Below are positions 1-10,365 of a stretch of 64,000 bases of DNA, piece after piece. The DNA is from Streptomyces sp. NBC_01451 (lineage in GTDB: Bacteria; Actinomycetota; Actinomycetes; Streptomycetales; Streptomycetaceae): assembly GCF_036227485.1 (NCBI RefSeq), contig NZ_CP109479.1:7750001-7814000 (forward strand), in the 5' to 3' direction. The notes under the pieces are model-generated. The model did not search any database, was not told the DNA's origin, and saw only the letters and a list, made by a program, of their open reading frames with translations. The position numbers were made by a program, and so were the translations under genes. Position 1 is the first letter of the stretch. Every line of letters begins with the position of its first letter.

Positions 1-486
1 AGAAAGGGGGTCTCGATCTTGCGGTCAAGGGTTCGTTTTCAAGCGTCGTTGAGCGATGAAGCAAACACCAAATCTTTGCTCAACGGACTGACGAGCGCTC
101 GTTGTTCCGGGGTTACGGGCTGGGGTGGTGCCGTGTTGCCGGCCGGGCTCGGCAGCGAGTGTCCGAGGAGCATACGACGCACTCAGATGATCCGCGTGCC
201 GCTCCGGACAACCCGGGTCCGCTGAACGAGTGAAGCTCGGGTGAGCGGACACTGTTTCGGGTGAGCGCCGGACAGGGTGGTGGTGACTCGTGTACGGGAT
301 GCGTGGCCGCCTGTGCGCGGAGCGTGGCCGGAAGCCATCTCCCCGGGTCGCTGATACCCTGGTAGCCCGTGGACCGGTGGGCAGGAAACCCCCGAACCGC
401 AGCGACGGCTCCTCCAGTGAAAACCCGGAAAGCTCCGGGCCGGGCGGCCGTACCGCACCCCAGACCGCGACCACGGGAGCCCCGCC
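1..486. other. pyrG upstream region, no gene recognised
   Basis: No convincing gene is seen in the first 486 bases. Open frames on both strands lack a ribosome binding site and resemble no family. The stretch at about 50-100 is AT-richer than its surroundings, as expected of a promoter region, but I could not pick a clear -35/-10 pair. The 3' end of an upstream gene may lie just outside the window. Confidence 0.5.
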
Positions 487-492
487 TTGGCC

Positions 493-2160
<1,668 letters not shown>

Positions 2161-2297
2161 CGCGAGGGCTGTACGGTGACCGGGGTGCGCGCCTTTGGGG
2201 GTGCGTGCCCCGGTTTTCTGTGCCGGTCCCGGGGCCGGTTCCCTGGGCCGGTTCTCTGTGTACGGGCGGGTCGCGGGATGCGGGAGGACAAGTCGAC

Positions 2298-2927
2298 ATG
2301 ACCACCATCAAGGACACTCCGGAGGAGTGGGAGATCCGGGCCACGGAGACCCCCTTCGTGGGCAACAAGACCTCCGTGCGCACCGACGAGGTGGTCATGC
2401 CCGACGGCTCGGTCGTGGGCCGCGACTACCAGGTCCACCCCGGCTCCGTCGGCGTCCTCGCCCTCGACGCCGAAGGCCGGGTCCTGCTGATCCGGCAGTA
2501 CCGCCACCCCGTCCGCCAGCGGATGTGGGAGATCCCGGCCGGTCTGCTCGACGTACCTGGCGAGAATCCGCTGCACGCCGCCCAGCGCGAGCTGTACGAG
2601 GAGGCACACGTCAAGGCCGAGGACTGGCGGGTGCTGACCGACGTCTACCCCACGGCGGGCGGCTGCGACGAGGCCGTACGGATCTTCCTGGCCCGGAATC
2701 TGTCCGAGGCCGAGGGGGAGCGCTTCGAGGTCGAGGACGAGGAGTCCGACATGGAGCACGCGCGCGTGCCCGTCGACGAACTCGTCCGGGGTGTCCTCGC
2801 CGGCGAACTGCACAACAACTGCCTCGTCGTGGGCGTCCTCTCGCTGGTGGCGGCCGAGAAGGGCGACGGACTCGACGCACTGCGCCCCGCAGAGGCGTCT
2901 TGGCCGGCCCGGCCCTTCGAGGCCTGA
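2298..2927 (+). CDS. NUDIX hydrolase, ADP-ribose pyrophosphatase type
   Basis: A 209-residue NUDIX protein, probably hydrolysing ADP-ribose or a similar nucleoside diphosphate sugar. The NUDIX box is visible as G-x5-E followed by RELYEEAHV, with the usual final EExG replaced by EEAH, a tolerated variation. Upstream residues RQYRHPVR and EIPAG are typical of the ADP-ribose pyrophosphatase (NudF-like) branch. ATG 2298 is preceded by GGGAGGACA at suitable distance. Its position after pyrG is conserved in actinobacteria. The exact substrate is inference. Confidence 0.88.
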   Translation: MTTIKDTPEEWEIRATETPFVGNKTSVRTDEVVMPDGSVVGRDYQVHPGSVGVLALDAEGRVLLIRQYRHPVRQRMWEIPAGLLDVPGENPLHAAQRELYEEAHVKAEDWRVLTDVYPTAGGCDEAVRIFLARNLSEAEGERFEVEDEESDMEHARVPVDELVRGVLAGELHNNCLVVGVLSLVAAEKGDGLDALRPAEASWPARPFEA

Positions 2928-3118
2928 GCCGGTCCGAGGAGGCCCGAGGCGCCCTCGGGGGTCGCCCGTCGCGTCCGGTGTGACCATCGCCTGATCCGAT
3001 CGGGCGACCTGCCCGCCGCGCTCCGCGCAGATCGTTGCAGAGCGTGAACTAGGCTCTGGAAACGCCCGAACCGGAGTCCCGGCGGGCTTGCGCGTGCAGG
3101 TGGACGGGAGTGTGGCCC

Positions 3119-5215
3119 GTGACGGATCAGGCGGTGGACACAGGCGGCACGAAGGTGTCCGGAAACGATCGGCCGCCCGTTCCTACGGACAGTCAGTTCC
3201 TCGGCAGGACAAGAGAGTTGAAGGAACTGCGCGCCGACATCGAGCGCGCCGGACTCGACACCCTCGCGGGCCGGAAGGCGCCCCGCGCGCGCGTGCTCCT
3301 CATCGCGGGCAAGCCCGGCTCGGGCCGCAGCGCCCTCGCAGAGGAGCTGGCCCGGCAGGTCGCGGACAGTTACCCGGACGGGGTGCTGCGCGCCCGGCTC
3401 GCCGAACCCGACGGCACGCGCGTGCCGACCGAACGCACCGCCCGCGAGCTGCTGACCGCCCTGGGGCTGCCCACCCCGCCCGGCGCCGACGAGGACGAGT
3501 TGTCCGAGGCGCTGCGCGACGCCCTGGCCGACCGGCGGATGCTGCTCCTGCTCGACGACGCGGCCGACGCCGAGCAGGTCGACGCGCTGCTGCCGGACAA
3601 CCCCGACTGCCTGGCCGTCGCCGTGTCCGGGGGGCCGCTGACCGGGATCTCCGACGTCCGCCCGTGCACCCTGGGCGGCCTGGACACCAAGTCGGCCGTG
3701 GAACTGCTGGAGCGCTTCACCGGGGCGGTGCGCGTCACCGTGGACCCGCGCTCCGCCGAGGGCCTCGCCGAGGTGTGCCAGGGGCAGCCCGCCGCGCTGA
3801 TGCTGGCCGGCGGCTGGCTCGCGGCCCGGCCCCAGGCGGCCGTCTCCGACCTCGCCAAGCAACTGCACGCCGAGAGCGACGAGGGAACCGCCCTCAGCCG
3901 GGTCTTCCGCCTCGTCTACGCCTCGCTGCCCACCCCGGCCGCCCGGATACTGCGGCTGCTCGCCCTGGCCCCCGGCGGCCTGGTCGACCCGCAGACCGCC
4001 TCGGCGCTGGCCGGCTGCTCGGTCGGCGGCGCCCGCGCCACCCTGGACGACTTCGTCGCCCTGGGCCTCCTGACGGCCGTGGAGTCGCCGCTGCCGCAGT
4101 ACGAGGTCCCCGGCTGCCTCCTGCCCCTCCTGCGCCCTCTCGCGGAGTCCCAGGACCGTCCGGCGGAGCTCCAGCTGGCCCGGGCCCGGATGCTGGAGCG
4201 GACGGTACGGCTGCTGGTGTCCTGCCGGGCGATCACCGAGACCGACAGCCCGCAGGCCCGCGAGAAGCTCCTCGGCACACCCAGCTCGCTGCGCTTCCCG
4301 AACCCGAGGGCGGCGGCCGACTGGCTCACCATCCGCCGGCCCGCCCTGCTCGCCGCCGCCCGGCTGGCCGTGGCCGACGGGGAGCTGGACACGCTGGCCC
4401 GCCGCCTGATGTCCGCCCTGGTCAAGGCGATGGTCGCGCACATCGGCACCCAGGCCGCCGCGCCCGACCTGTACGGCGTCCACCGCCTCGTCCTCGATGT
4501 CGCCGAGCGCCGGAACCTGCCCCGCGAGCGGGCCGCCGCCCTGCTGAACCTCGCCGACCTGGACGCGCAGACGGGCCGTACGAACGACGCGCTGGCCCGC
4601 TACCGGGCCGCCCTGGACGCCGGACGCGAGGCGAACGACCCGTATGCGACCGGGCGCGCGATGGAATCCGTAGGGGGCGCACACCAGGAGCTCGGGGACT
4701 ACGACCGCGCCGCCGACTGGTACGGGCGCGCGCTCGCCCAGCGCCTGGCGCGCGACGAGCGCGAGGACGCCGCCCGGCTGTACGGGCGTATCGCCACCGC
4801 GCACACCTACGCGGGCCGCTACGGCGAGGCGTTGCGCAACTGGCGGGCCGCGGTGGCCGGTTACCGCAAGAACGGCGATGTGGCCGCGCACGCACGGGCG
4901 TTGAGCGAGCTGGCGCGGGTCCAGGAGTACGCGGGGCGGCCCGAGGAGTCGCTGCGCACCTGCCAGGAGGCGCTGGAGTGGGCGCGCCGCGCCGACGACG
5001 TACGGCTCCAGGCGGCGCTCCAGCTTCGGTCGGCCGACACGCTGGAGCACCTCGGCGATCCGGTGGCGGCCGGGCTGCACCGGGCCGCCGCCGAGCGGCT
5101 GCTGAGCGACGATCCGGACCCCCGGGAGGGCGGGCCGGACCGCCCCGAAGGTGATCCCGACCTGGAACACGACGCTAACGCCTACGAAATCCGTAGTACA
5201 TCAGTCGAAGATTGA
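3119..5215 (+). CDS. ATPase with C-terminal TPR repeats
   Basis: A protein of about 698 residues with an NTPase core and a helical repeat tail, the layout of STAND-type or NB-ARC regulators. The Walker A region reads LIAGKPGSGRSAL, with Arg where Lys is usual, and MLLLLDDAAD is the likely Walker B. From about residue 440 onward there are tetratricopeptide-like helices (ALARYRAALDAGREAND, ADWYGRALAQRLARD). No DNA-binding domain is recognisable. GTG 3119 is chosen because GGGAG lies 8 bases upstream; GTG 3110 overlaps that site. It stands between the NUDIX gene and ald. Function is unknown; a scaffold or signalling role is inference. Confidence 0.75.
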   Translation: MTDQAVDTGGTKVSGNDRPPVPTDSQFLGRTRELKELRADIERAGLDTLAGRKAPRARVLLIAGKPGSGRSALAEELARQVADSYPDGVLRARLAEPDGTRVPTERTARELLTALGLPTPPGADEDELSEALRDALADRRMLLLLDDAADAEQVDALLPDNPDCLAVAVSGGPLTGISDVRPCTLGGLDTKSAVELLERFTGAVRVTVDPRSAEGLAEVCQGQPAALMLAGGWLAARPQAAVSDLAKQLHAESDEGTALSRVFRLVYASLPTPAARILRLLALAPGGLVDPQTASALAGCSVGGARATLDDFVALGLLTAVESPLPQYEVPGCLLPLLRPLAESQDRPAELQLARARMLERTVRLLVSCRAITETDSPQAREKLLGTPSSLRFPNPRAAADWLTIRRPALLAAARLAVADGELDTLARRLMSALVKAMVAHIGTQAAAPDLYGVHRLVLDVAERRNLPRERAAALLNLADLDAQTGRTNDALARYRAALDAGREANDPYATGRAMESVGGAHQELGDYDRAADWYGRALAQRLARDEREDAARLYGRIATAHTYAGRYGEALRNWRAAVAGYRKNGDVAAHARALSELARVQEYAGRPEESLRTCQEALEWARRADDVRLQAALQLRSADTLEHLGDPVAAGLHRAAAERLLSDDPDPREGGPDRPEGDPDLEHDANAYEIRSTSVED

Positions 5216-5228
5216 TGCATTGAAAGGC

Positions 5229-5256
5229 TAGACACCGAGAACACCTTCATTAGACT
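5229..5256 (+). promoter_or_regulatory. Candidate promoter for ald
   Basis: TAGACA (5229-5234) and TAGACT (5251-5256) are separated by 16 bases and resemble the principal sigma factor (HrdB) consensus TTGACA / TAnnnT. The site lies about 95 bases before the alanine dehydrogenase start, in an AT-richer patch that begins right after the upstream stop codon. Predicted from pattern only. Confidence 0.4.
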
Positions 5257-5349
5257 GGCTCTACCGCGCCTTCTCCTGCGGTCTCCTGGTGTGCCCCCGC
5301 ACGTCCGGGTATGTATTGCTATGCCCCCGCATCCTCTGAGCCAAGGACC

Positions 5350-6474
5350 GTGATCGACGTGAAGGTCGGCATCCCCCGCGAGGTCAAGAACAACGAGTTC
5401 CGCGTCGCCATCACCCCCGCCGGTGTGCACGAGCTGGTGCGCCACGGCCACCAGGTCGTCATCGAGCGGAACGCCGGCGTCGGCTCCTCGATCACGGACG
5501 ACGAGTTCGTGGCCGCCGGCGCGTGCATCCTCGCGACGGCCGACGAGGTGTGGGCCGCCGCCGACCTGCTGCTGAAGGTCAAGGAGCCCATCGCCGAGGA
5601 GTACCACCGCCTCCGCAAGGACCAGACGCTCTTCACCTACCTGCACCTGGCCGCGTCCAAGGAGTGCACCGACGCCCTCGTCGGGTCCGGCACCACGGCG
5701 ATCGCCTACGAGACCGTCGAGCTGCCCGGTCGCGCCCTGCCGCTGCTCGCCCCGATGTCGGAGGTCGCCGGCCGGCTGGCCCCGCAGGTCGGCGCCTACC
5801 ACCTGATGCGCTCGGTCGGCGGACGCGGCGTGCTCCCCGGCGGCGTCCCCGGTACGCAGCCCGCGCGGGCCGTCGTCATCGGCGGCGGCGTCTCCGGCTG
5901 GAACGCCACGCAGATCGCCGTCGGCATGGGCTTCCACGTCACGTTGCTCGACCGCGACATCAACAAACTGCGCGAGGCCGACAAGGTCTTCGGCACCAAG
6001 GTCCGGGCGATCATGTCCAACTCCTTCGAGCTGGAGAAGGCCGTCCTGGACGCCGACCTCGTCATCGGCGCGGTGCTCATCCCCGGCGCCAAGGCCCCGA
6101 AGCTGGTCACCAACGAACTGGTGTCGCGGATGAAGCCGGGGAGCGTTCTCGTCGACATCGCGATCGACCAGGGCGGCTGCTTCGAGGACTCACGCCCCAC
6201 GACCCACGCCGAACCGACCTTCCCGGTCCACGGATCGGTCTTCTACTGCGTCGCCAACATGCCCGGCGCGGTGCCCAACACGTCGACCTACGCGCTCACC
6301 AACGCCACGCTGCCGTACATCGTGGAACTCGCGAACCGCGGCTGGGTGGCGGCCCTGCGCCGTGATCCCGCGCTCGCCCGGGGTCTCAACACCCACGACG
6401 GCAAGGTCGTCTACCGCGAGGTCGCGGAGGCGCACGGCCTGGAGCACGTGGAGTTGGATGCACTGCTCGGCTGA
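5350..6474 (+). CDS. ald: Alanine dehydrogenase
   Basis: NAD-dependent alanine dehydrogenase, interconverting L-alanine with pyruvate and ammonia. The N-terminal lobe starts [13 protein letters not shown] and has the substrate-binding KEP and YLHLAA segments. The Rossmann fold shows [11 protein letters not shown], and the catalytic aspartate lies in [10 protein letters not shown]. At 374 residues it is full length. GTG 5350 is given as start; GTG 5359 is also possible, since AAGGA at 5343-5347 is very close to the former and rather far from the latter. It interrupts the gene order seen in mycobacteria between the pyrG and segregation blocks. Confidence 0.95.
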   Translation: MIDVKVGIPREVKNNEFRVAITPAGVHELVRHGHQVVIERNAGVGSSITDDEFVAAGACILATADEVWAAADLLLKVKEPIAEEYHRLRKDQTLFTYLHLAASKECTDALVGSGTTAIAYETVELPGRALPLLAPMSEVAGRLAPQVGAYHLMRSVGGRGVLPGGVPGTQPARAVVIGGGVSGWNATQIAVGMGFHVTLLDRDINKLREADKVFGTKVRAIMSNSFELEKAVLDADLVIGAVLIPGAKAPKLVTNELVSRMKPGSVLVDIAIDQGGCFEDSRPTTHAEPTFPVHGSVFYCVANMPGAVPNTSTYALTNATLPYIVELANRGWVAALRRDPALARGLNTHDGKVVYREVAEAHGLEHVELDALLG

Positions 6475-6866
6475 CCTTCCTGGCTGCTTCGCAGGTGCTC
6501 CCGGTCGACTAAACGACCAAGTCATCAGCGGGTAAAAGGCGATACGTCAACAGGGATCGTCAACGCCCCGCACCCCGCCGGACCTTGTCGGACAGGGTCC
6601 GGCCGGATGTGTGTATGGTCACTTTGCGAAACTCGTTCAACTCGCCTCGAACGTAACGCTTCAACCGATTCGCGCACCGGTGAACCCTGCCGTGCGACGG
6701 CCGTACGCCCTTGACAGAGGGATGTTTCATTGCCGACACATCGGGCCGGGTCCGGCGGATTGTGTTGCTGCGAACGGCCGACACGCCATAGAGTCGCCAA
6801 CCGTCGGCATGGTGCCACGCTGACCTATCGAGAAGTTTCCTGGTCACCAAGGAGGTAAGACGACTT
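6475..6866. promoter_or_regulatory. Intergenic region with weak promoter signals before the segregation operon
   Basis: This 392-base gap has no credible gene. A small palindrome GGTCG-ACTAAA-CGACC lies at 6503-6518. GACAGG (6591-6596) and TATGGT (6614-6619), 17 apart, form a weak promoter candidate, and another TTGACA occurs at 6711-6716 without an obvious -10. Multiple promoters would suit a chromosome-organisation operon, but this is inference. A near-perfect Shine-Dalgarno AAGGAGGT sits at 6849-6856, setting the start of the next gene. Confidence 0.4.
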
Positions 6867-8045
6867 GTGAATGAGTCGACATTTACTCCCGGGGGTGGTC
6901 AACCAGGAATGCCGGCGCGGGAATCGGGCCCCGTAGGGCTCGCGGCGGTCGGCTCCGTCGCGGTCCGCACCTTCGCAGCCCATCAGGGTCACCAGACGTC
7001 CGGGGTGACCCAGCCAGGACACATGAGCATGGATGGCCATCACGTGAACGCCATGGCCGGCGACGGTAGTGGCGGGGTCCACAACCACTTCGCCGACTAC
7101 GACGAACTGCCCGACGGGCACTTCTACGACCCCGACGCCGAGTACGAGCCCGATCCGGAGTACGCGGCCACGCTCGCGCCCGACGCGGCCCGTCAGCGCC
7201 GCGAGCGCATCGGTCCCACCGGACGCCCGCTGCCGTACTTCCCGATCCCGGGTCCGCTGACCAGTCACGGACCCGCGACGATCGTCGCGATGTGCAACCA
7301 GAAGGGCGGCGTCGGCAAGACGACGTCGACCATCAACCTGGGTGCCGCGCTCGCGGAGTACGGACGCAGGGTCCTGCTGGTCGACTTCGACCCGCAGGGT
7401 GCTCTCTCCGTGGGCCTCGGCGTGAACCCGATGGAACTCGACCTGACGGTCTACAACCTGCTCATGGAGCGGGGGATGTCCGCGGACGAGGTCCTGCTCA
7501 AGACGGCGGTCCCGAACATGGACCTGCTGCCGAGCAACATCGACCTGTCCGCGGCCGAGGTGCAGCTGGTGTCGGAGGTCGCGCGCGAGTCGACGCTCCA
7601 GCGCGCCCTGAAGCCGCTCATGGCCGACTACGACTACATCGTGATCGACTGCCAGCCCTCGCTCGGCCTGCTCACCGTGAACGCCCTGACGGCGGCCCAC
7701 AAGGTGATAGTGCCTCTGGAGTGCGAGTTCTTCGCGCTGCGCGGTGTCGCGCTGCTGACGGAGACCATCGAGAAGGTCCAGGAGCGGCTGAACCCGGAGC
7801 TGGAGCTCGACGGGATCCTGGCCACGATGTACGACTCGCGCACGGTGCACAGCCGTGAGGTGCTCGCACGGGTCGTCGAGGCCTTCGACGAGCACGTCTA
7901 CCACACGGTCATCGGGCGCACGGTCCGCTTCCCGGAGACCACGGTCGCCGGCGAGCCGATCACCACGTACGCCTCGAACTCCGTCGGCGCCGCCGCCTAT
8001 CGCCAGCTCGCCAGGGAGGTGCTCGCCCGGTGTCACGCCGAGTGA
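6867..8045 (+). CDS. ParA-family ATPase (PldP / Rv1708 type)
   Basis: A deviant Walker A ATPase of the ParA/MinD type, 392 residues. About 130 residues at the N-terminus are low-complexity and rich in Gly, His and Asp. The ATPase domain follows with MCNQKGGVGKTTS near residues 142-154, VDFDPQGALS and VIDCQPSLG. Such proteins bind DNA non-specifically and position cargo through ATP cycling. This is not the oriC-proximal ParA of the parAB operon: its neighbours are scpA and scpB, as for the C. glutamicum PldP and mycobacterial Rv1708 proteins (from memory). GTG 6867 is backed by AAGGAGGT ten bases upstream. It overlaps the next gene by 16 bases. Confidence 0.9.
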   Translation: MNESTFTPGGGQPGMPARESGPVGLAAVGSVAVRTFAAHQGHQTSGVTQPGHMSMDGHHVNAMAGDGSGGVHNHFADYDELPDGHFYDPDAEYEPDPEYAATLAPDAARQRRERIGPTGRPLPYFPIPGPLTSHGPATIVAMCNQKGGVGKTTSTINLGAALAEYGRRVLLVDFDPQGALSVGLGVNPMELDLTVYNLLMERGMSADEVLLKTAVPNMDLLPSNIDLSAAEVQLVSEVARESTLQRALKPLMADYDYIVIDCQPSLGLLTVNALTAAHKVIVPLECEFFALRGVALLTETIEKVQERLNPELELDGILATMYDSRTVHSREVLARVVEAFDEHVYHTVIGRTVRFPETTVAGEPITTYASNSVGAAAYRQLAREVLARCHAE

Positions 8046-8623
8046 GTCTGCCGGGGGCCGACGAGCTGTTCCGCACCACCGGGGGCATGGCGCTCCAGTC
8101 GTCCAGTCCCAGGCGCCAGACCAACGGTGAGGCCCGGGTGCCCGCCCCCGCCGGGGAGAGCGACGGGTCCGCCGCGGAGGACGCGCCGCACTCGGTGCCC
8201 GTCCAGGGCGGTGACGGCGCCGGCGACGAGCATGTCGCCGCCGGCACGGACTCCGCCGACGCCGGGGAGTCGCGCAGCCGGGGTGCCACCGCGGAGCGCC
8301 CGATGCGTCGCCAGGGCGAGCAGGAAGGTTCTGCCTCCGGGCAGCAGGGGCCGTCACCGCAGTCGGTCTCGGCGTCCCGCAAGCGCGGACGGGCCCCCTC
8401 GCGGCGGCCCAGCGGGCGCGAGCGGCACGACGAGAAGATCACGGTGTACGTCTCCGCCGAGGAGCTGATGGACCTGGAGCACGCGCGTCTCGTGCTGCGG
8501 GGCGAACACGGGCTCGCGGTCGACCGCGGGCGGATCGTGCGCGAGGCCGTCGCGGTGGTCCTCGCGGATCTGGAGTCCCGCGGCGACGCGAGCATCCTCG
8601 TACGACGGTTGCGCGGGCGCTAG
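8030..8623 (+). CDS. ParA-linked protein with C-terminal ribbon-helix-helix-like domain
   Basis: A 197-residue protein overlapping the parA-like gene by 16 bases. The first 20 residues (MSRRVSLPGADELFRTTGG) are basic and look like a defined motif. Residues 25-130 are disordered, rich in Gly, Ser, Ala and Glu. The last 60 residues (KITVYVSAEELMDLE, then RGRIVREAVAVVLADLE) fit a strand-helix-helix pattern like ribbon-helix-helix DNA-binding domains. A ParA plus a small RHH partner with a flexible basic N-terminus is the known layout of type Ib partition systems (ParF-ParG). The assignment here rests on context and pattern, without a confirmed homologue. Confidence 0.65.
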   Translation: MSRRVSLPGADELFRTTGGMALQSSSPRRQTNGEARVPAPAGESDGSAAEDAPHSVPVQGGDGAGDEHVAAGTDSADAGESRSRGATAERPMRRQGEQEGSASGQQGPSPQSVSASRKRGRAPSRRPSGRERHDEKITVYVSAEELMDLEHARLVLRGEHGLAVDRGRIVREAVAVVLADLESRGDASILVRRLRGR

Positions 8624-8641
8624 CGGTAGCCTGCCTGGGCC

Positions 8642-9706
8642 ATGACCTCGAACGACGCCCCTGCCCCAGGCCCCGGCTCCGCCGGTCGTCGGCGTGTGCT
8701 GGGGCGGGGTCCGGGGAGCGCGCCGCCGGTTTCGGGCGAGGAGCCGGCGGGCGTTGTCGCCGGGGCCGGGGAAGTACCGGAGGCCCCGGTTCCACCGGCG
8801 GAGCCGGAATCCGCGCCGGAACAGCCTGCCGAGGCTGTCGAGCCCGCCGCGGCGGACGAACCCGATGACGGCGAATCCGACGACGACGAAGCCGACGACG
8901 GGATCTTCAAGGTCCGGCTCGCCAACTTCGAGGGGCCCTTCGATCTCCTCCTCCAGCTGATCTCCAAGCACAAGCTCGACGTCACCGAGGTCGCCCTCTC
9001 CAAGGTGACCGACGAGTTCATGGTGCACATCCGGGCGATGGGGCCGGACTGGGATCTCGACCAGACGACCGAGTTCCTGGTCGTCGCGGCGACCCTGCTG
9101 GACCTCAAAGCCGCTCGGCTGCTGCCCGCCGCCGAGGTCGAGGACGAGGCCGACCTGGCCCTCCTTGAGGCGCGTGACCTGCTGTTCGCGCGGCTGCTCC
9201 AGTACCGGGCGTACAAACAGGTCGCCGACATCTTCAGCCGCCGTCTCGACGACGAGGCCCGCCGCTATCCCCGTACCGTCGGACTGGAACCGCACCACGC
9301 CGAACTGCTGCCCGAGGTCGTCATCAGGATCGGGGCGGAGGGGTTCGCGAAGCTCGCCGTGAAGGCGATGCAGCCCAGGCCGAGGCCGCAGGTGTACGTC
9401 GACCACATCCACGCGCCCCTGGTGAGCGTGCAGGAGCAGGCCCAGATCGTGGTCGCGCGGCTGCGGGTGCTGGGCCTGGCCACCTTCCAGGACCTCGTCG
9501 AGGACACCGACGACACGCTTACCGTCGTCGCGCGCTTCCTGGCCCTGCTGGAGCTCTACCGGGAGAAGGCCGTCACCCTGGACCAGGAGACCGCCCTCGG
9601 GGAGCTGGTGGTGCGCTGGACGGGCGGGGAGGGTGATCGGGAGCCGACGGTCACCGACGAGTTCGACCGGCCGCCGGAGCCGGCGAAGGAGGAGAAGAAG
9701 GCGTGA
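8642..9706 (+). CDS. scpA: Segregation and condensation protein A
   Basis: The kleisin subunit of the SMC-ScpAB condensin complex, linking the SMC heads during chromosome organisation. The recognisable domain begins near residue 85 with FKVRLANFEGPFDLLLQLI, followed by the typical KLDVTEVALSKVTDEF segment. The C-terminal winged-helix region lies around residues 250-335. The N-terminal 80 residues are Pro, Glu and Asp rich and probably disordered, making this protein longer than the usual 250 residues of the family. ATG 8642 follows the previous stop by 18 bases. The stop overlaps scpB by four bases, implying coupled translation. Confidence 0.95.
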   Translation: MTSNDAPAPGPGSAGRRRVLGRGPGSAPPVSGEEPAGVVAGAGEVPEAPVPPAEPESAPEQPAEAVEPAAADEPDDGESDDDEADDGIFKVRLANFEGPFDLLLQLISKHKLDVTEVALSKVTDEFMVHIRAMGPDWDLDQTTEFLVVAATLLDLKAARLLPAAEVEDEADLALLEARDLLFARLLQYRAYKQVADIFSRRLDDEARRYPRTVGLEPHHAELLPEVVIRIGAEGFAKLAVKAMQPRPRPQVYVDHIHAPLVSVQEQAQIVVARLRVLGLATFQDLVEDTDDTLTVVARFLALLELYREKAVTLDQETALGELVVRWTGGEGDREPTVTDEFDRPPEPAKEEKKA

Positions 9707-10365
9707 GCGAGGAGACAGCCGAGGTGACGGACGGGCTGCGGACCGTCGCCGATCTCGATCTCAGGCCCGCTCTGGAGGCCGTCCTCATGGTCGTGGACGA
9801 ACCCGCGACCGAGGAACACCTCGCGAAGATACTCCAGCGGCCCCGGCGGCAGATCGCGGACGCCCTGCGCGCGCTGGCCGACGAGTACACCGTCCAGGGG
9901 CGGGGTTTCGAGCTGCGGCTGATCGCCGGCGGCTGGCGTTTCTACTCCCGGCCCGAGTACGCGGCGGCCGTCGAGGGCTTCGTGCTGGACGGGCAGCAGG
10001 CCCGGCTCACCCAGGCGGCGCTGGAGACGCTGGCGGTCGTCGCGTACCGGCAGCCGGTCAGCCGCAGCCGGGTCTCGGCCGTCCGCGGAGTCAACTGTGA
10101 CGGGGTCATGCGGACCCTGTTGCAGCGCGGTCTGGTCCAGGAGGCGGGCACGGAACCCGAAACAGGTGCGATCCTGTACACGACGACGAACTACTTCCTG
10201 GAGCGGATGGGCCTGCGAGGCCTGGACGAACTCCCGGAGCTCGCACCCTTCCTTCCGGAGGCGGACGCGATCGAGGCCGAGACGCAGGAAGGTGTTCCGT
10301 CGTTCGATCCGGATGCTCCCGATGCTCCGGGTGCAGACGACGCAGACGACCAGACGGAATTTTGA
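9703..10365 (+). CDS. scpB: Segregation and condensation protein B
   Basis: The second accessory subunit of the SMC condensin, a dimeric double winged-helix protein that binds ScpA. Residues 18-100 form the first winged helix (LEAVLMVVDEPATEEHLAKIL); the segment TLAVVAYRQPVSRSRVSAVRG with the following NCDGVMRTLLQRGLV is diagnostic for the second. The acidic tail after residue 190 is variable in the family. The GTG start overlaps the scpA stop (GTGA), and its own stop overlaps the following ATG. Size, 220 residues, is normal. Confidence 0.95.
   Translation: MSEETAEVTDGLRTVADLDLRPALEAVLMVVDEPATEEHLAKILQRPRRQIADALRALADEYTVQGRGFELRLIAGGWRFYSRPEYAAAVEGFVLDGQQARLTQAALETLAVVAYRQPVSRSRVSAVRGVNCDGVMRTLLQRGLVQEAGTEPETGAILYTTTNYFLERMGLRGLDELPELAPFLPEADAIEAETQEGVPSFDPDAPDAPGADDADDQTEF

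Noticed and set aside
2645..5170. 841-codon open frame antisense to the NUDIX and ATPase-TPR genes
   Set aside because: Long antisense frames are normal in GC-rich Streptomyces DNA. The product is Gly-Gln-Val-Arg-rich with no motif, and the opposite strand has clear domains.
6611..6823. 70-codon frame before the ParA-like gene
   Set aside because: Starts without a ribosome binding site in AT-richer promoter-like DNA and has no recognisable pattern.
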